From assembly GCA_041685355.1 (NCBI GenBank), contig JAWLFY010000009.1, forward strand, positions 1 to 64,000: DNA of 64,000 nt, given 5' to 3'. The translations under genes and the position numbers were made by a program. The notes under the pieces were generated by a model. It did no database searches. It was not told where the DNA came from and saw only the letters and a list, made by a program, of their open reading frames with translations. Below are positions 1-8,069 of the stretch, piece after piece. This DNA is from JAWLFY01 sp041685355. GTDB taxonomy: Bacteria > Planctomycetota > Planctomycetia > Pirellulales > Pirellulaceae. Numbering within the stretch: position 1 is the first letter of the stretch; each line of letters opens with the position of its first letter.

Positions 1-249
1 AGAAGGGCGACCCTCCCACAACACCACGGCCTCCGCACGCATCTGGTGTGCCGCCATGCCAGTGGCGACCAACGGCCGTACCTCCGATCCGCGGGCCCCC
101 TCGGCGGCTTCGCCCAAAAGCACATGCTCGATCGTGGCGGCATCGATACCCGACTCGGCCGCCTCGGGAAGCCCATCGAGTGCGTTGCGAGACGCCAGCT
201 CCGCTTGAACTTCGGGATCGTTGTGAAGAACTTGCGAAAGAAAATCCAT
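1..249 (-). CDS. Unidentified protein, N-terminal part only
   Basis: An open frame starts at ATG 249 and runs 83 codons to the window edge without a stop, so only the N-terminus is present. It begins MDFLSQVLHNDPEV and continues as a mainly acidic, alpha-helical-looking sequence with no signal peptide and no membrane segment. I do not recognise the family. It is the last of four minus-strand genes, 65 bp after the DUF1592-type gene, and could be cotranscribed with it. The opposite strand is also open here, but the minus frame fits the direction of the neighbouring genes and the ATG lies at a sensible distance from the upstream stop. Confidence 0.5.
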   Translation of the reverse strand, partial: MDFLSQVLHNDPEVQAELASRNALDGLPEAAESGIDAATIEHVLLGEAAEGARGSEVRPLVATGMAAHQMRAEAVVLWEGRPS

Positions 250-314
250 CGTTCTGCCCCATGGGTTAGTCGGAATCGAAAGTAACGTCGGTCGGTCCGG
301 AATATCTCCACCAC

Positions 315-2921
315 TCACTTCGTACCAAACGCGTCACTGCGGATCAGGCGGATCACCAGATCGCCGAACCGGTTGTCGGCTTCGTGATTCGCTTCCACGA
401 TCTGGCGGACTTCCTTCCGTTCGGCGTAGCGAAGCGAGCGGCCGGTGGCGTAGGTCAAAAGTTTCTCGCCGAGACACGCCGAGAAGCGGTCGATGTGCTC
501 GACGACGTACCGCTTCAAGTCGACGACATCCTTCAGTTCGGTCCCGTCGGGAAGACGGCCGGTGGCGTCGACGGGCGGCCCTTCGCGGGGCACGGCACGC
601 CCGTTCGCGTCGGTTTCGAATCGCGGGTAGTGGTCTCTCCATCGTCCGATCGGGTCGAAGTTTTCAAGCGCGAACCCGAGCGGATCGATCTTCCGATGAC
701 ACCGCGCACAGGAGGCTTCCGACGCGTGGGCCGCCAACAGGTCGCGGACGGTTTTCGTCCCGCGGGTGTCCGGGGTGATCGCCGGGACGGCGTCCGGCGG
801 GGGCGGCGGCGGGTCGCCGAGCACGTTCTCCAACACCCACACGCCACGGAGTACCGGTTGGGTATCGACACCGTTAGCGGTCGCCATCATCACCCCCGCT
901 TGACCCAGGATCCCGCCGTAGCGTCCGCCGCGGGGCAGAGGGACACGGACGACCCGGTTCGCGTTCTTCGATTCAACCTCGTCGAGTCCGTACACCTTGG
1001 TCGCGATGGCACCGCTGGTGAACGTGAAGTCGGGGTCGATGAAGTCGGCCATCGGCCGGTTCTCCTCAAGCATCGTCGCGAAGAACCGTTCGCACTCCGC
1101 CACGAAAGCTTCCCGATCGGCTGTGGTAAACGGTCCCAACCGCGGGTCGGGCATGATCTCTTCGAGATCGCGGGTGTCGAGCCATTGGCCGGTGAAGTCC
1201 CGGAAAAACTCCCCCGCGCCGTCGGAACGCAACAGCCGCCGGGCGTGACGTTCCAAGACGTCCCGGTCGGAAAGCTCGCCACGGGTGGCCGCCGCGAACA
1301 GCTTTTCGTCGGGCGGCCCGTTGGTCAGGAAATACGACAGACGGGACGCCAGATCGAACGCGTCGAGCTCACCGGGCCGCAAGCCGCGGTACAGGAAGCG
1401 CGGGGAGACCAACGCGGTGCGGATCGCCAAGTGGATGCCGTCTTCGAACCGGTGTCCCTCGTCGAGGTGCGCCGCGACGAGTCGCCAGTACCCGTCGACC
1501 GTCTCCGCGTCGGCTGGCCGTCGAAACGCGGCGGTCAGGAACCGCTCGAGCGCCGCCTTCGTGAATGCCTCGTCCGTCCGGCCGTCTCGATCCCCGAGGA
1601 ACCTCTTTCGTAGCGTCCGACGTTTCCGGTCGCCCGCGTCCTCGACCCGTTTCAGCGGACCGGTGATCGTGACCTCGTGAACGTCGATCGCGGGACCCTC
1701 CTCGAAGTGCTGGTACGAAATCGTTTCGACGTACAGCACCGGATTCCCGGTCATCCGCTTGACCAACTTTTTCGTCGCGTCACTCTCGAGAGTCGCGTCG
1801 CGGAGATCCAATTCGTCATCCGCCATCAACCGCTTGACGCGTTCCCAGCCGACACCGCCACGGATCCCTGGCCCATGCTCGAGCGCCTGCCACGCGGCGA
1901 GGAGTCGCGGATCGTCGGCGAACTTCCGTCGCAGTAATTTCGCCATCTCCCCTTTCGCCTTGCCGTCCGACGTCAGCGGGGCGTTAGCGAAATAGAAGAT
2001 CGGCGTTTCGCCCGCGTACAGTTCGGTCGTGACCTCGAACGTGGATGGCGCCGACGACGTGACGTCCCACTCGGCAAGCAGACGTTGTTGCTTCACCGAC
2101 TCACCATCTTTCGAGTCGACGCGGCGGGCACGGAGCTCGAAACGTAGCGGTTCGTCGACGGGGGCCCGAAAAGCCGACAGATCGGCACGGATCGTGTACA
2201 CGCCGGAGGCCCGCGCCTCGAACCGCGTCGGCCACGAGCAGCTTCGCATCATCGAGTTTGTCTTGGCGACCAATCGCATCGCGCCATCGCGGACGCTGCT
2301 CGACGAGTAGCTGATCGCCATCCCGTCCGGGCCGATCGTTCGGGTTTCGGACGTGACCGGCTTGGCGGGCGGCGGGAACAATTCATCGGCGACGGTCGCG
2401 GCCGAACGGGAGTACGCCTCGAACAGCGGCGGCGAGAGGATCAGCGATTCGCCGATGTTGTCGAATCCGGACTCCGCGTTGTCGGGCGGGAAATCGTCCG
2501 GGATCGTGTAGTCGACACCGAACAGCGAGCGGATCGTCCGCTCGTACTCCCGGCGACTCAGCCGTCGCAGCACCGTCCCGCCAGTCCCTGAGTGGACGGT
2601 CAAATTCTGGTCGAGCTGACGGACGAACCGTCGCCGGCTCTCGTCGTCCGGTTGCCCGGCATCTTCCGGGGGCATCGTGCCGTCGTCGACCACTTGGAGG
2701 ACCCGTTCCCACGACGCCACGACGTCTCCGCGGGACCAATCGATCGTCGAACCGTCGAGTCGCACTTCCGCCTCGGCAGCCGACCCGGCATGACAGTCGA
2801 CGCAGTACCGCGAGACGAACGAGGCGAGTTCCGCGTTCGTTTCCAAATCCGGCTCTTCGGCCAAGAGCCGAGTGGCGATCGGCGTCAATAAAAGAAAGCA
2901 CGACAGAAAGATCGAACGCAT
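315..2921 (-). CDS. Planctomycete cytochrome-type DUF1587/DUF1592/DUF1588/DUF1585 protein
   Basis: A secreted protein of 868 aa with the usual planctomycete order. A signal peptide (MRSIFLSCFLLL, about residues 1-21) is followed by a haem-binding motif CVDCH at residues 40-44, a DUF1587-like stretch (LSRREYERTIRSLFG), a DUF1592-like core, a DUF1588-like part with a second CxxCH motif (CARCH) in the C-terminal third, and a DUF1585-like end (DLVIRLIRSDAFG). A frame extension to TTG 2954 is possible, but ATG 2921 places the signal peptide at the N-terminus, so I chose it. The gene follows the DUF1552 gene by 65 bp. This pairing is common in Planctomycetota; its biochemical role is not established, though periplasmic electron transfer is suggested by the CxxCH motifs. 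Confidence 0.9.
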   Translation of the reverse strand: MRSIFLSCFLLLTPIATRLLAEEPDLETNAELASFVSRYCVDCHAGSAAEAEVRLDGSTIDWSRGDVVASWERVLQVVDDGTMPPEDAGQPDDESRRRFVRQLDQNLTVHSGTGGTVLRRLSRREYERTIRSLFGVDYTIPDDFPPDNAESGFDNIGESLILSPPLFEAYSRSAATVADELFPPPAKPVTSETRTIGPDGMAISYSSSSVRDGAMRLVAKTNSMMRSCSWPTRFEARASGVYTIRADLSAFRAPVDEPLRFELRARRVDSKDGESVKQQRLLAEWDVTSSAPSTFEVTTELYAGETPIFYFANAPLTSDGKAKGEMAKLLRRKFADDPRLLAAWQALEHGPGIRGGVGWERVKRLMADDELDLRDATLESDATKKLVKRMTGNPVLYVETISYQHFEEGPAIDVHEVTITGPLKRVEDAGDRKRRTLRKRFLGDRDGRTDEAFTKAALERFLTAAFRRPADAETVDGYWRLVAAHLDEGHRFEDGIHLAIRTALVSPRFLYRGLRPGELDAFDLASRLSYFLTNGPPDEKLFAAATRGELSDRDVLERHARRLLRSDGAGEFFRDFTGQWLDTRDLEEIMPDPRLGPFTTADREAFVAECERFFATMLEENRPMADFIDPDFTFTSGAIATKVYGLDEVESKNANRVVRVPLPRGGRYGGILGQAGVMMATANGVDTQPVLRGVWVLENVLGDPPPPPPDAVPAITPDTRGTKTVRDLLAAHASEASCARCHRKIDPLGFALENFDPIGRWRDHYPRFETDANGRAVPREGPPVDATGRLPDGTELKDVVDLKRYVVEHIDRFSACLGEKLLTYATGRSLRYAERKEVRQIVEANHEADNRFGDLVIRLIRSDAFGTK

Positions 2922-2986
2922 GGCGGACGAACTCGGTACGGGAGATCGGATCAAGACCAGGAATCAGAGTTGGGTTCGGGATTCCC

Positions 2987-4264
2987 TCACGCCAACACTT
3001 CATCCATGTCGTGGGTGGCGTTGGAGAACCGGTCGGCCTCGATCCCCATTTGACGCAACAGCGTCACGTACAGATCGCCGAGCAACCGCGGCGGCGTCGC
3101 CTTGCCGTCGGGGTCGATCGCGACGTGTCGGCCGTGCCGGAGTCCGCCGCCGGCGACGAACGTCGGCACGTTGCGGTTCGAGTGACGGCTGGCGTCTCCC
3201 ATCCCGGTACCCCACAACACGATCGTCGAATCGAGCAACGGACGCCCGTCCGCGTCGGTCTTGGCCTTCAACTGATCGAGGAACGTCGCGAGCCGGGTCA
3301 TGTGCTCCCGTTCGACCCGTACCAAGTCGCGGATCTTCTCGGGATCGTTCCCGTGATGCGAGAGCGCGTGATAGCCGGCCTGCAGCGTTTCCCCGTCGAT
3401 CGTGAACACTTGACCGAGTCCCGCCAGAAACATCGTCACGATGCGGGTCTGGTCGGTCTCCAACGCGAGCGCCATCAAGTCGTACATGATCGACTCGCAC
3501 TCGAGCATCAGCGTCGGGGCGACGGGGTCGTAATCGGGCAGCTCGTAGTCGACACGAGGGATCGGGTCTTCGATCCCCTCCAGGTGCTTCCGCATCCGGT
3601 TCTCGACGGCGCGGACCGAACCGAAGTACTCGTCCAGCTTCTGGCGGTCGCGGCCGCTCACCTCGCGTTGAAGCCGCCGTGCCTCCTCCGTCACCTTGTC
3701 GAGCGAGCTTTGACCGCTGCGGAGCAGGTATTCGGACCGTTTGCGGTCTTCGGGAGTGGCGAACAGTTTGCCGTACACCACGCTCGGCCGCTGGATCATC
3801 GGCAACGCGACCCCGTCCGCGGTGTAGCTCATGTTTCGGCTGTACTTGCCCGCCGACAATTGCAGTGACGCGAATCGAGTCGCCTCGCCGATCCGGTTCG
3901 CGACCAGCTGATCGAGCGAGATTTCGCCGACGTTCTGGCCACACAGAAAGTTGGCCCAGTTGCCGTGCCCGTTCTTCGCCCGGTGGTCAAGGCCGGAGAG
4001 GACGCTGAAGTCGTCGCGATGCCTCGCGAGCGGCTCGAGCAGTGGAGTAACTTCGTAGTCACGTCCCTCCTGTTCGGGGAAGAATGACGGCTGATGCAGC
4101 CCCAAGTAAGCGCCGACGCACACCAACCGCTTCGCCTTTGGGTCCGCGTCGCCGGCAACGTCGGCCGCGGCCGCAGGGTTGGGGACCGATTCGAGCATCG
4201 GCAGCGCAAGCGTCACGCCAGCCGCCTTCAGCGAGTGGCGACGGGGCAGGGCAGGGGAGAGCAT
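2987..4264 (-). CDS. DUF1552 family protein, Tat-type signal
   Basis: 425 aa, first gene of a pair with the DUF1592-type gene downstream. The N-terminus has a twin-arginine-like signal (RRHSLKAAG, then a hydrophobic stretch and AAAA), so export in folded form is likely. The body matches the DUF1552 family: KRLVCVGAYLGLHQPSFFP near the start, NWANFLCG, STIVLWGTGMGDAS, and a C-terminal LLRQMGIE. Members are related to the DUF1501 group and resemble the alkaline phosphatase/sulfatase fold, but no activity is proven. ATG 4264 was chosen over upstream starts because it puts the signal first. Codons 2-7 (LSPALP) are written by the dispersed C-rich motif CCCCTGCCCTGCCCC. Confidence 0.9.
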   Translation of the reverse strand: MLSPALPRRHSLKAAGVTLALPMLESVPNPAAAADVAGDADPKAKRLVCVGAYLGLHQPSFFPEQEGRDYEVTPLLEPLARHRDDFSVLSGLDHRAKNGHGNWANFLCGQNVGEISLDQLVANRIGEATRFASLQLSAGKYSRNMSYTADGVALPMIQRPSVVYGKLFATPEDRKRSEYLLRSGQSSLDKVTEEARRLQREVSGRDRQKLDEYFGSVRAVENRMRKHLEGIEDPIPRVDYELPDYDPVAPTLMLECESIMYDLMALALETDQTRIVTMFLAGLGQVFTIDGETLQAGYHALSHHGNDPEKIRDLVRVEREHMTRLATFLDQLKAKTDADGRPLLDSTIVLWGTGMGDASRHSNRNVPTFVAGGGLRHGRHVAIDPDGKATPPRLLGDLYVTLLRQMGIEADRFSNATHDMDEVLA

Positions 4265-4851
4265 GGCAATCCTCGGCGGGATCGAAGGGGGCGGGGAGAA
4301 AAGGCGAGAGCGGTCGGGCAGTGGACCGAGGCGTCGGGCGGGGACGGATCGCCACCACAAACCCGACGAAAGGTCGCACCCCCCAACCTACCAGAACCGG
4401 GGCGACGAGGGCTGAGGAATTCAGCCCCACAACCCTCCTCAATGTGACCTCCCCATGACCTCCGCACGGATCGTGAGCCTCCCGGTGGAGTCGCTGGCAC
4501 GCGTTTCCTCCTCCAGTTAGGTTGATAAATTGCGGCCGAGAAAATACGCCGCCGCCCGCCAAAGATCCCCCAAGTCTTCCCGCCGTTGGTTGAGTCCGTT
4601 GCCATGCGATCCCCATTGCTCCATCTCTTGCTCGCCTCGATCGCGTTGGTGCGAAGCGGTTACCGCGACATCTAGGGATCGGATCATCACCAGCAATGGA
4701 TGTGGAGCACACGCTCGGTCAATCACATCACGGTCGACGGACAAGGCCAAGGGAAGCATTCCTCGAAGTCGCAAGGAAAGATCGTCGACCTCCGATCCAC
4801 CCCACACGTCGACGTGGTGGTCGGGGGTCAGCGCACCACCCCCGGGACTCC
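4265..4851. other. Intergenic stretch without a supported gene
   Basis: 587 bp between the carbamoyltransferase stop and the DUF1552 start, both on the minus strand. Open frames here (for example on the plus strand 4530-4871) have no recognisable similarity, look like high-GC chance frames and lack a convincing ribosome binding site. The stretch presumably holds the promoter of the DUF1552/DUF1592 pair near 4265-4400. I see no tRNA, no clear terminator and no tandem repeat. Confidence 0.5.
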
Positions 4852-7357
4852 TTAGAAGAGCGTATAGATGAACGGGGCGACGGGGGAGGCGCTGACGGCG
4901 ACCAGCAGGGAGAGGAGGGCGATCATCAGGAGCAGCGGGGCGAGCCACCATTTCTTTTCCTCCCGCAAGAATTGCAGGAACTCGCCGAGCAACCCGTACC
5001 GCGACGCGGGGCTGCTGGCGAATTGCTGATCCGCAAGGTCGACGGTCGGGGAGACGATCCACGCGGTCGGCTCACGCGGCGGCTTCCTTCGCAGCGGGTC
5101 GTACCCGAAGAGCCGGAGCGTGCAGCCGAACGGGGTGATGACGGCGTAGTAAAACGCGTCGATCAGCCCCGATTCGACCCTCACCCGAAGCGGTTCTGTC
5201 GCGTCGGCGAACCGTCGCCAAACGCCGCGTCCGCGTGAGGATAGCTTGCCGGTCGTTGCACCGCCGTTTGTCACTGATGATCGCTGCCGCGCGCCGGCGA
5301 GGTTGTCGGCGACCGTCGGGGACTGGGCCGCTTTGATCAGCAGGTGGTTGCCGATCACCAGCGCGTCGAGACGGGTGGCGAAGAAACAACGGAGCGCATC
5401 GATCGGGGTGCAAACGATCGGCTCATCCGAAACGTTAAAGCTCGTGTTGATCAGCACCGGGGTCCCGGTTTGACGTTCGAACGCTTCGAGCAACCGGCTC
5501 CACCGCGACGACTCGCCCCGTGGTGTCGCTTGGGCTCGCGTCAGCGTTTGGACTCGGGGCACCGTTTGGACGCGGGGCACCGTTTGGACGCGGGGCACCG
5601 TTTGGACGCGGGNNNNNNNNNNNNNNNNNNNNNNNNNNNNNNNNNNNNNNNNNNNNNNNNNNNNNNNNNNNNNNNNNNNNNNNNNNNNNNNNNNNNNNNN
5701 NNNNNNNNNNNNCGCCCCGTGGTGTCGCTTGGGCTCGCGTCAGCGTTTGGACTCGGGGCACCGTTTGGACGCGGGGCACCGTTTGGACGCGGGGCACCGT
5801 TTGGACGCGGGCCGTGCCGTCGACGTGAGTGACCGCGGGCAACTGGTCGCGTCGCTCTGGCCGCACCGGGAACACAAACGTCATGTAGGGCTGGTCCGTG
5901 TGGCCGTCCATTTGGAACCAAGTTTCGGCCCGATCTTCGATCACGACCGGGGCGAACGGGCGGAACGATTCGCGGAACTTTGTCTTCAGGTTGAGCGTTT
6001 TTTGCATGTCGGGGTCACGGGGGTCGGCGACGATGCTCCGTCCCCCCAGTGCACGCGGCCCGAATTCCATCCGCCCTTGGAACCATCCGACGACGTTCCC
6101 CTTGGCGATCAGCGAGGCGGCACGGTCACAAAGCGTCAAGTCGTCGAGCGTTTCGAACTCCGTCCCGACGTCGCGGAGCGTGCGGCCGATCGACTCGTCA
6201 TCGAATCCGGGGCCGAGCCGGTTGTCGAACGGCGGTCGGGGCGGTGGCTCGGCAGGCCGGATGTTTCGTTCACGGTCGACTTCAAGATCGAGTTCGCGGT
6301 GGAGTTCGCGATGGAGTTCACGATCGAGTTCGAGTGCGACCCCGAGGGCGCCGCCGGCGTCCCCCGCGGCGGGCTGGACCCAGACGCGATCGAAGACGCC
6401 TTCGCGGAGGAGTCGCCCGTTGGCCGAACAGTTCAGCGCCACGCCGCCGGCCATGCAGAGGTTTTCGTGTCCGGTCAACTCGCGGGCGTGCCGGGCGATC
6501 CGCAGCACGATCGTCTCGGTGACCGATTGGATCGACGCCGCCAAGTCACGGTCGAGCTCGCGGATCGGCGACGAGGCGTCTCTCGGTCGGGCGTCGAACA
6601 GCTCGCCGAACCGATCGGTCAGCATCGAGTCGCCTCCGGTGAAGTCGAATAGGTCAAGGTTCAGCCGAAACGAGCCGTCGTCATGCAACGCCACCACGTG
6701 TTCAAGGATCGTGTCGACGTGACGCGGGGTGCCGAGCGGGGCGAGCCCCATCAGCTTGTACTCGCCGTCGTTGACCTTGAACCCGGCGAACGCGGTGAAG
6801 GCGGAGTAGAGGAGGCCGAGCGAGTGCGGGAAGTGGAGTTCTCGCAGCGGGGTGATGTGACCGTCGTCGCCGGAGGCGATTACCGTCGTCGCCCACTCGC
6901 CGACGGCGTCGATCGTCACGACCGCCGCGTCGGCAAAAGGGCTGGCGTCGTAGGCGGTGCGGGCGTGGGTACGGTGGTGGTCACAGCAGCGGAGCGGGCA
7001 TCGGCGGGGGAGCCCGAGTTCTCGTCGGACCCGTACCGCAACGCGGACTTTCCACCCGAGCCACTCCCGCATCACCGTGCGGAACGACGACGCGTGCCCC
7101 GGGGCGACAGCCAGGTGAGTCTCGAGGAGTCGGTCGAACTTGACCATCGGACGCTCGTAGAACCCGACCTGGTCCACGTCGTCGATCGTGAGTCCGGCCT
7201 CGTCAAGACAGAACGCGACGGCGCGACGGGGGAACGAGGCGTCATGTTTGACCCGCGAGAACCGCTCTTCCTGGGCCGCGGCGACGAGCCGGCCGTCGAC
7301 GACCAAGGCGGCCGCCGAGTCATGATAGAAAGCAGAGATTCCGAGGGTCGCGGTCAC
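4852..7357 (-). CDS. Carbamoyltransferase (TobZ/NodU type) fused to SxtJ-like and DUF5989-like tails; interrupted by an assembly gap
   Basis: The N-terminal part is a carbamoyltransferase: LGISAFYHDSAAALVVDG, EERFSRVKHD, CDHHRTHARTAYDASPF, GEYKLMGLAPLG and MAGGVALNCSANG. The C-terminal domain has FGPRALGGRSI, HVDGTARVQTV and TPVLINTSFN. Such enzymes transfer a carbamoyl group from carbamoyl phosphate to a hydroxyl of a secondary metabolite or nodulation factor. After LVIGNHLLIKA the same frame continues into a membrane segment ending RLFGYDPLRRK, like the end of SxtJ proteins, and then a DUF5989-like end (EFLQFLREEKKWW, hydrophobic helix, APFIYTLF). The N run breaks the frame artificially. 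Removing the 100 N plus one copy of the 99-bp flank (199 bp) restores one frame of 768 aa. I chose GTG 7357 because the upstream extension is encoded by a 14-bp tandem repeat. There is also an inserted ELHREL repeat around 6280-6330. Confidence 0.85.
5514..5811. repeat. 99-bp identical flanks around N run, built on an 18-bp tandem unit
   Basis: Positions 5514-5612 and 5713-5811 are identical over 99 bp and enclose the 100 N. Each contains about three copies of an 18-bp unit that reads PRVQTV on the minus strand, amplifying the conserved HVDGTARVQTV motif of carbamoyltransferases. The identity suggests that the two contig ends overlap and that only one copy exists in the genome. Confidence 0.9.
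5613..5712. other. Assembly gap, 100 N placeholder (probably a contig overlap)
   Basis: Exactly 100 N inside the carbamoyltransferase gene, flanked by identical 99-bp sequences. Deleting gap plus one flank copy joins the two reading frames without a stop, so the gap probably hides no extra sequence, or a whole number of 18-bp units. Confidence 0.9.
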
Positions 7358-7361
7358 TGGG

Positions 7362-7408
7362 ATGTCGGGGTTGGGATGCCGGGGTTGGGATGCCGGGGTT
7401 GGGATGCC
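7362..7408. repeat. 14-bp tandem repeat before the carbamoyltransferase start
   Basis: About 3.3 copies of ATGCCGGGGTTGGG (the first copy diverged) lie directly upstream of GTG 7357 on the minus strand. A 14-bp period does not preserve reading frame, so the open N-terminal extension through it is unlikely to be protein. Confidence 0.85.
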
Positions 7409-7602
7409 GATGCGGCGGGGTCTCAACCGGTAGCATAGTCGTGGGAGTCGCCGCCGAAACGTTGCCGGCGGCCTCCCCGCCGTTCAGGCTGCACGATTCA
7501 CGAAACGACTTCGAGCGACGTGGTTTCGATCGCGGACCACGAGAGATTGCGTTCCCGCGTCCCGTTTTTTTGCGGCCAACCCCGATCGTGGCCCGACCGC
7601 CG

Positions 7603-7785
7603 ATGACCACCGAGTCGACCGTTCCGCCGGCCTACCTGGAGCCGCCCGCCGCGCGTGGGCGATCTCGGGCGACTCGGCCCCTGTCACGTGGTTCGGATGC
7701 TGGGCGGGGGGGAATGGGGCAGGTGTTCGCGGCACAGGACTCGCGGTTAAGACGTACCGTCGCGATCAAGGTGATGAACGGATCG
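7603..7785 (+). pseudogene. Remnant of a Ser/Thr protein kinase N-terminus
   Basis: From ATG 7603 the frame reads MTTESTVPPAYLEPP and later GGMGQVFAAQDSRLRRTVAIKVM, which is the glycine loop and the ATP-binding lysine of Hanks-type kinases. The segment between them reads correctly only in another frame (LGRLGPCHVVRMLGGG), so two compensating indels have occurred, one of them in a G run near 7708. After VAIKVM all similarity stops, and the rest of the kinase domain (HRD, DFG) is absent. I conclude that this is a decayed fragment. No other copy of this kinase is in the window. Confidence 0.7.
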
Positions 7786-7802
7786 AGCACGCCGCCCCCT
7801 CC

Positions 7803-8069
7803 GTGCCCGTTTTTTCCGTGTTGCATACGTCCACCCGGATGCCGAAGGAGACCGCCGAGATGTTGGCGGTGCGGATCGCGTCTGAGACGGGGATGACGAT
7901 CGACCGACAAAGGGTCGATGAAACCCTTCCGCCGGCGACGGAGGCGTCTAGCCGATTGGTCACCGATGAAGTCCGGGCGACGTTGCATCGTCCGACGCCA
8001 CAGCAGGTCCGCGAGGAGATTCGGGCGTTGGGTCTGGCCGAGCCGCCCCGTCGGTGGGAGTCCGATTGA
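7803..8069 (+). CDS. Doubtful small ORF after the kinase remnant
   Basis: 88 codons from GTG 7803, with a Glu/Arg-rich end (TDEVRATLHRPTPQQVREEIRALGL) that could be helical. There is no recognised family, no signal peptide and no clear ribosome binding site. The last 110 bp overlap the end of putA on the other strand. It may be a leftover of the same event that truncated the kinase, or a chance frame. Confidence 0.22.
   Translation: MPVFSVLHTSTRMPKETAEMLAVRIASETGMTIDRQRVDETLPPATEASSRLVTDEVRATLHRPTPQQVREEIRALGLAEPPRRWESD

Noticed and set aside
384..1613. Long plus-strand ORF of 409 codons opposite the DUF1592-type gene
   Set aside because: Antisense shadow of a clear gene in high-GC DNA; no recognisable domain.
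4517..5062. Minus-strand ORF of 181 codons
   Set aside because: It overlaps the end of the carbamoyltransferase in another frame and has no family match or start signal.
7358..7426. N-terminal extension of the carbamoyltransferase to 7426
   Set aside because: Encoded by a 14-bp tandem repeat that does not keep frame; GTG 7357 gives the conserved LGISAFYHDSAAA start.
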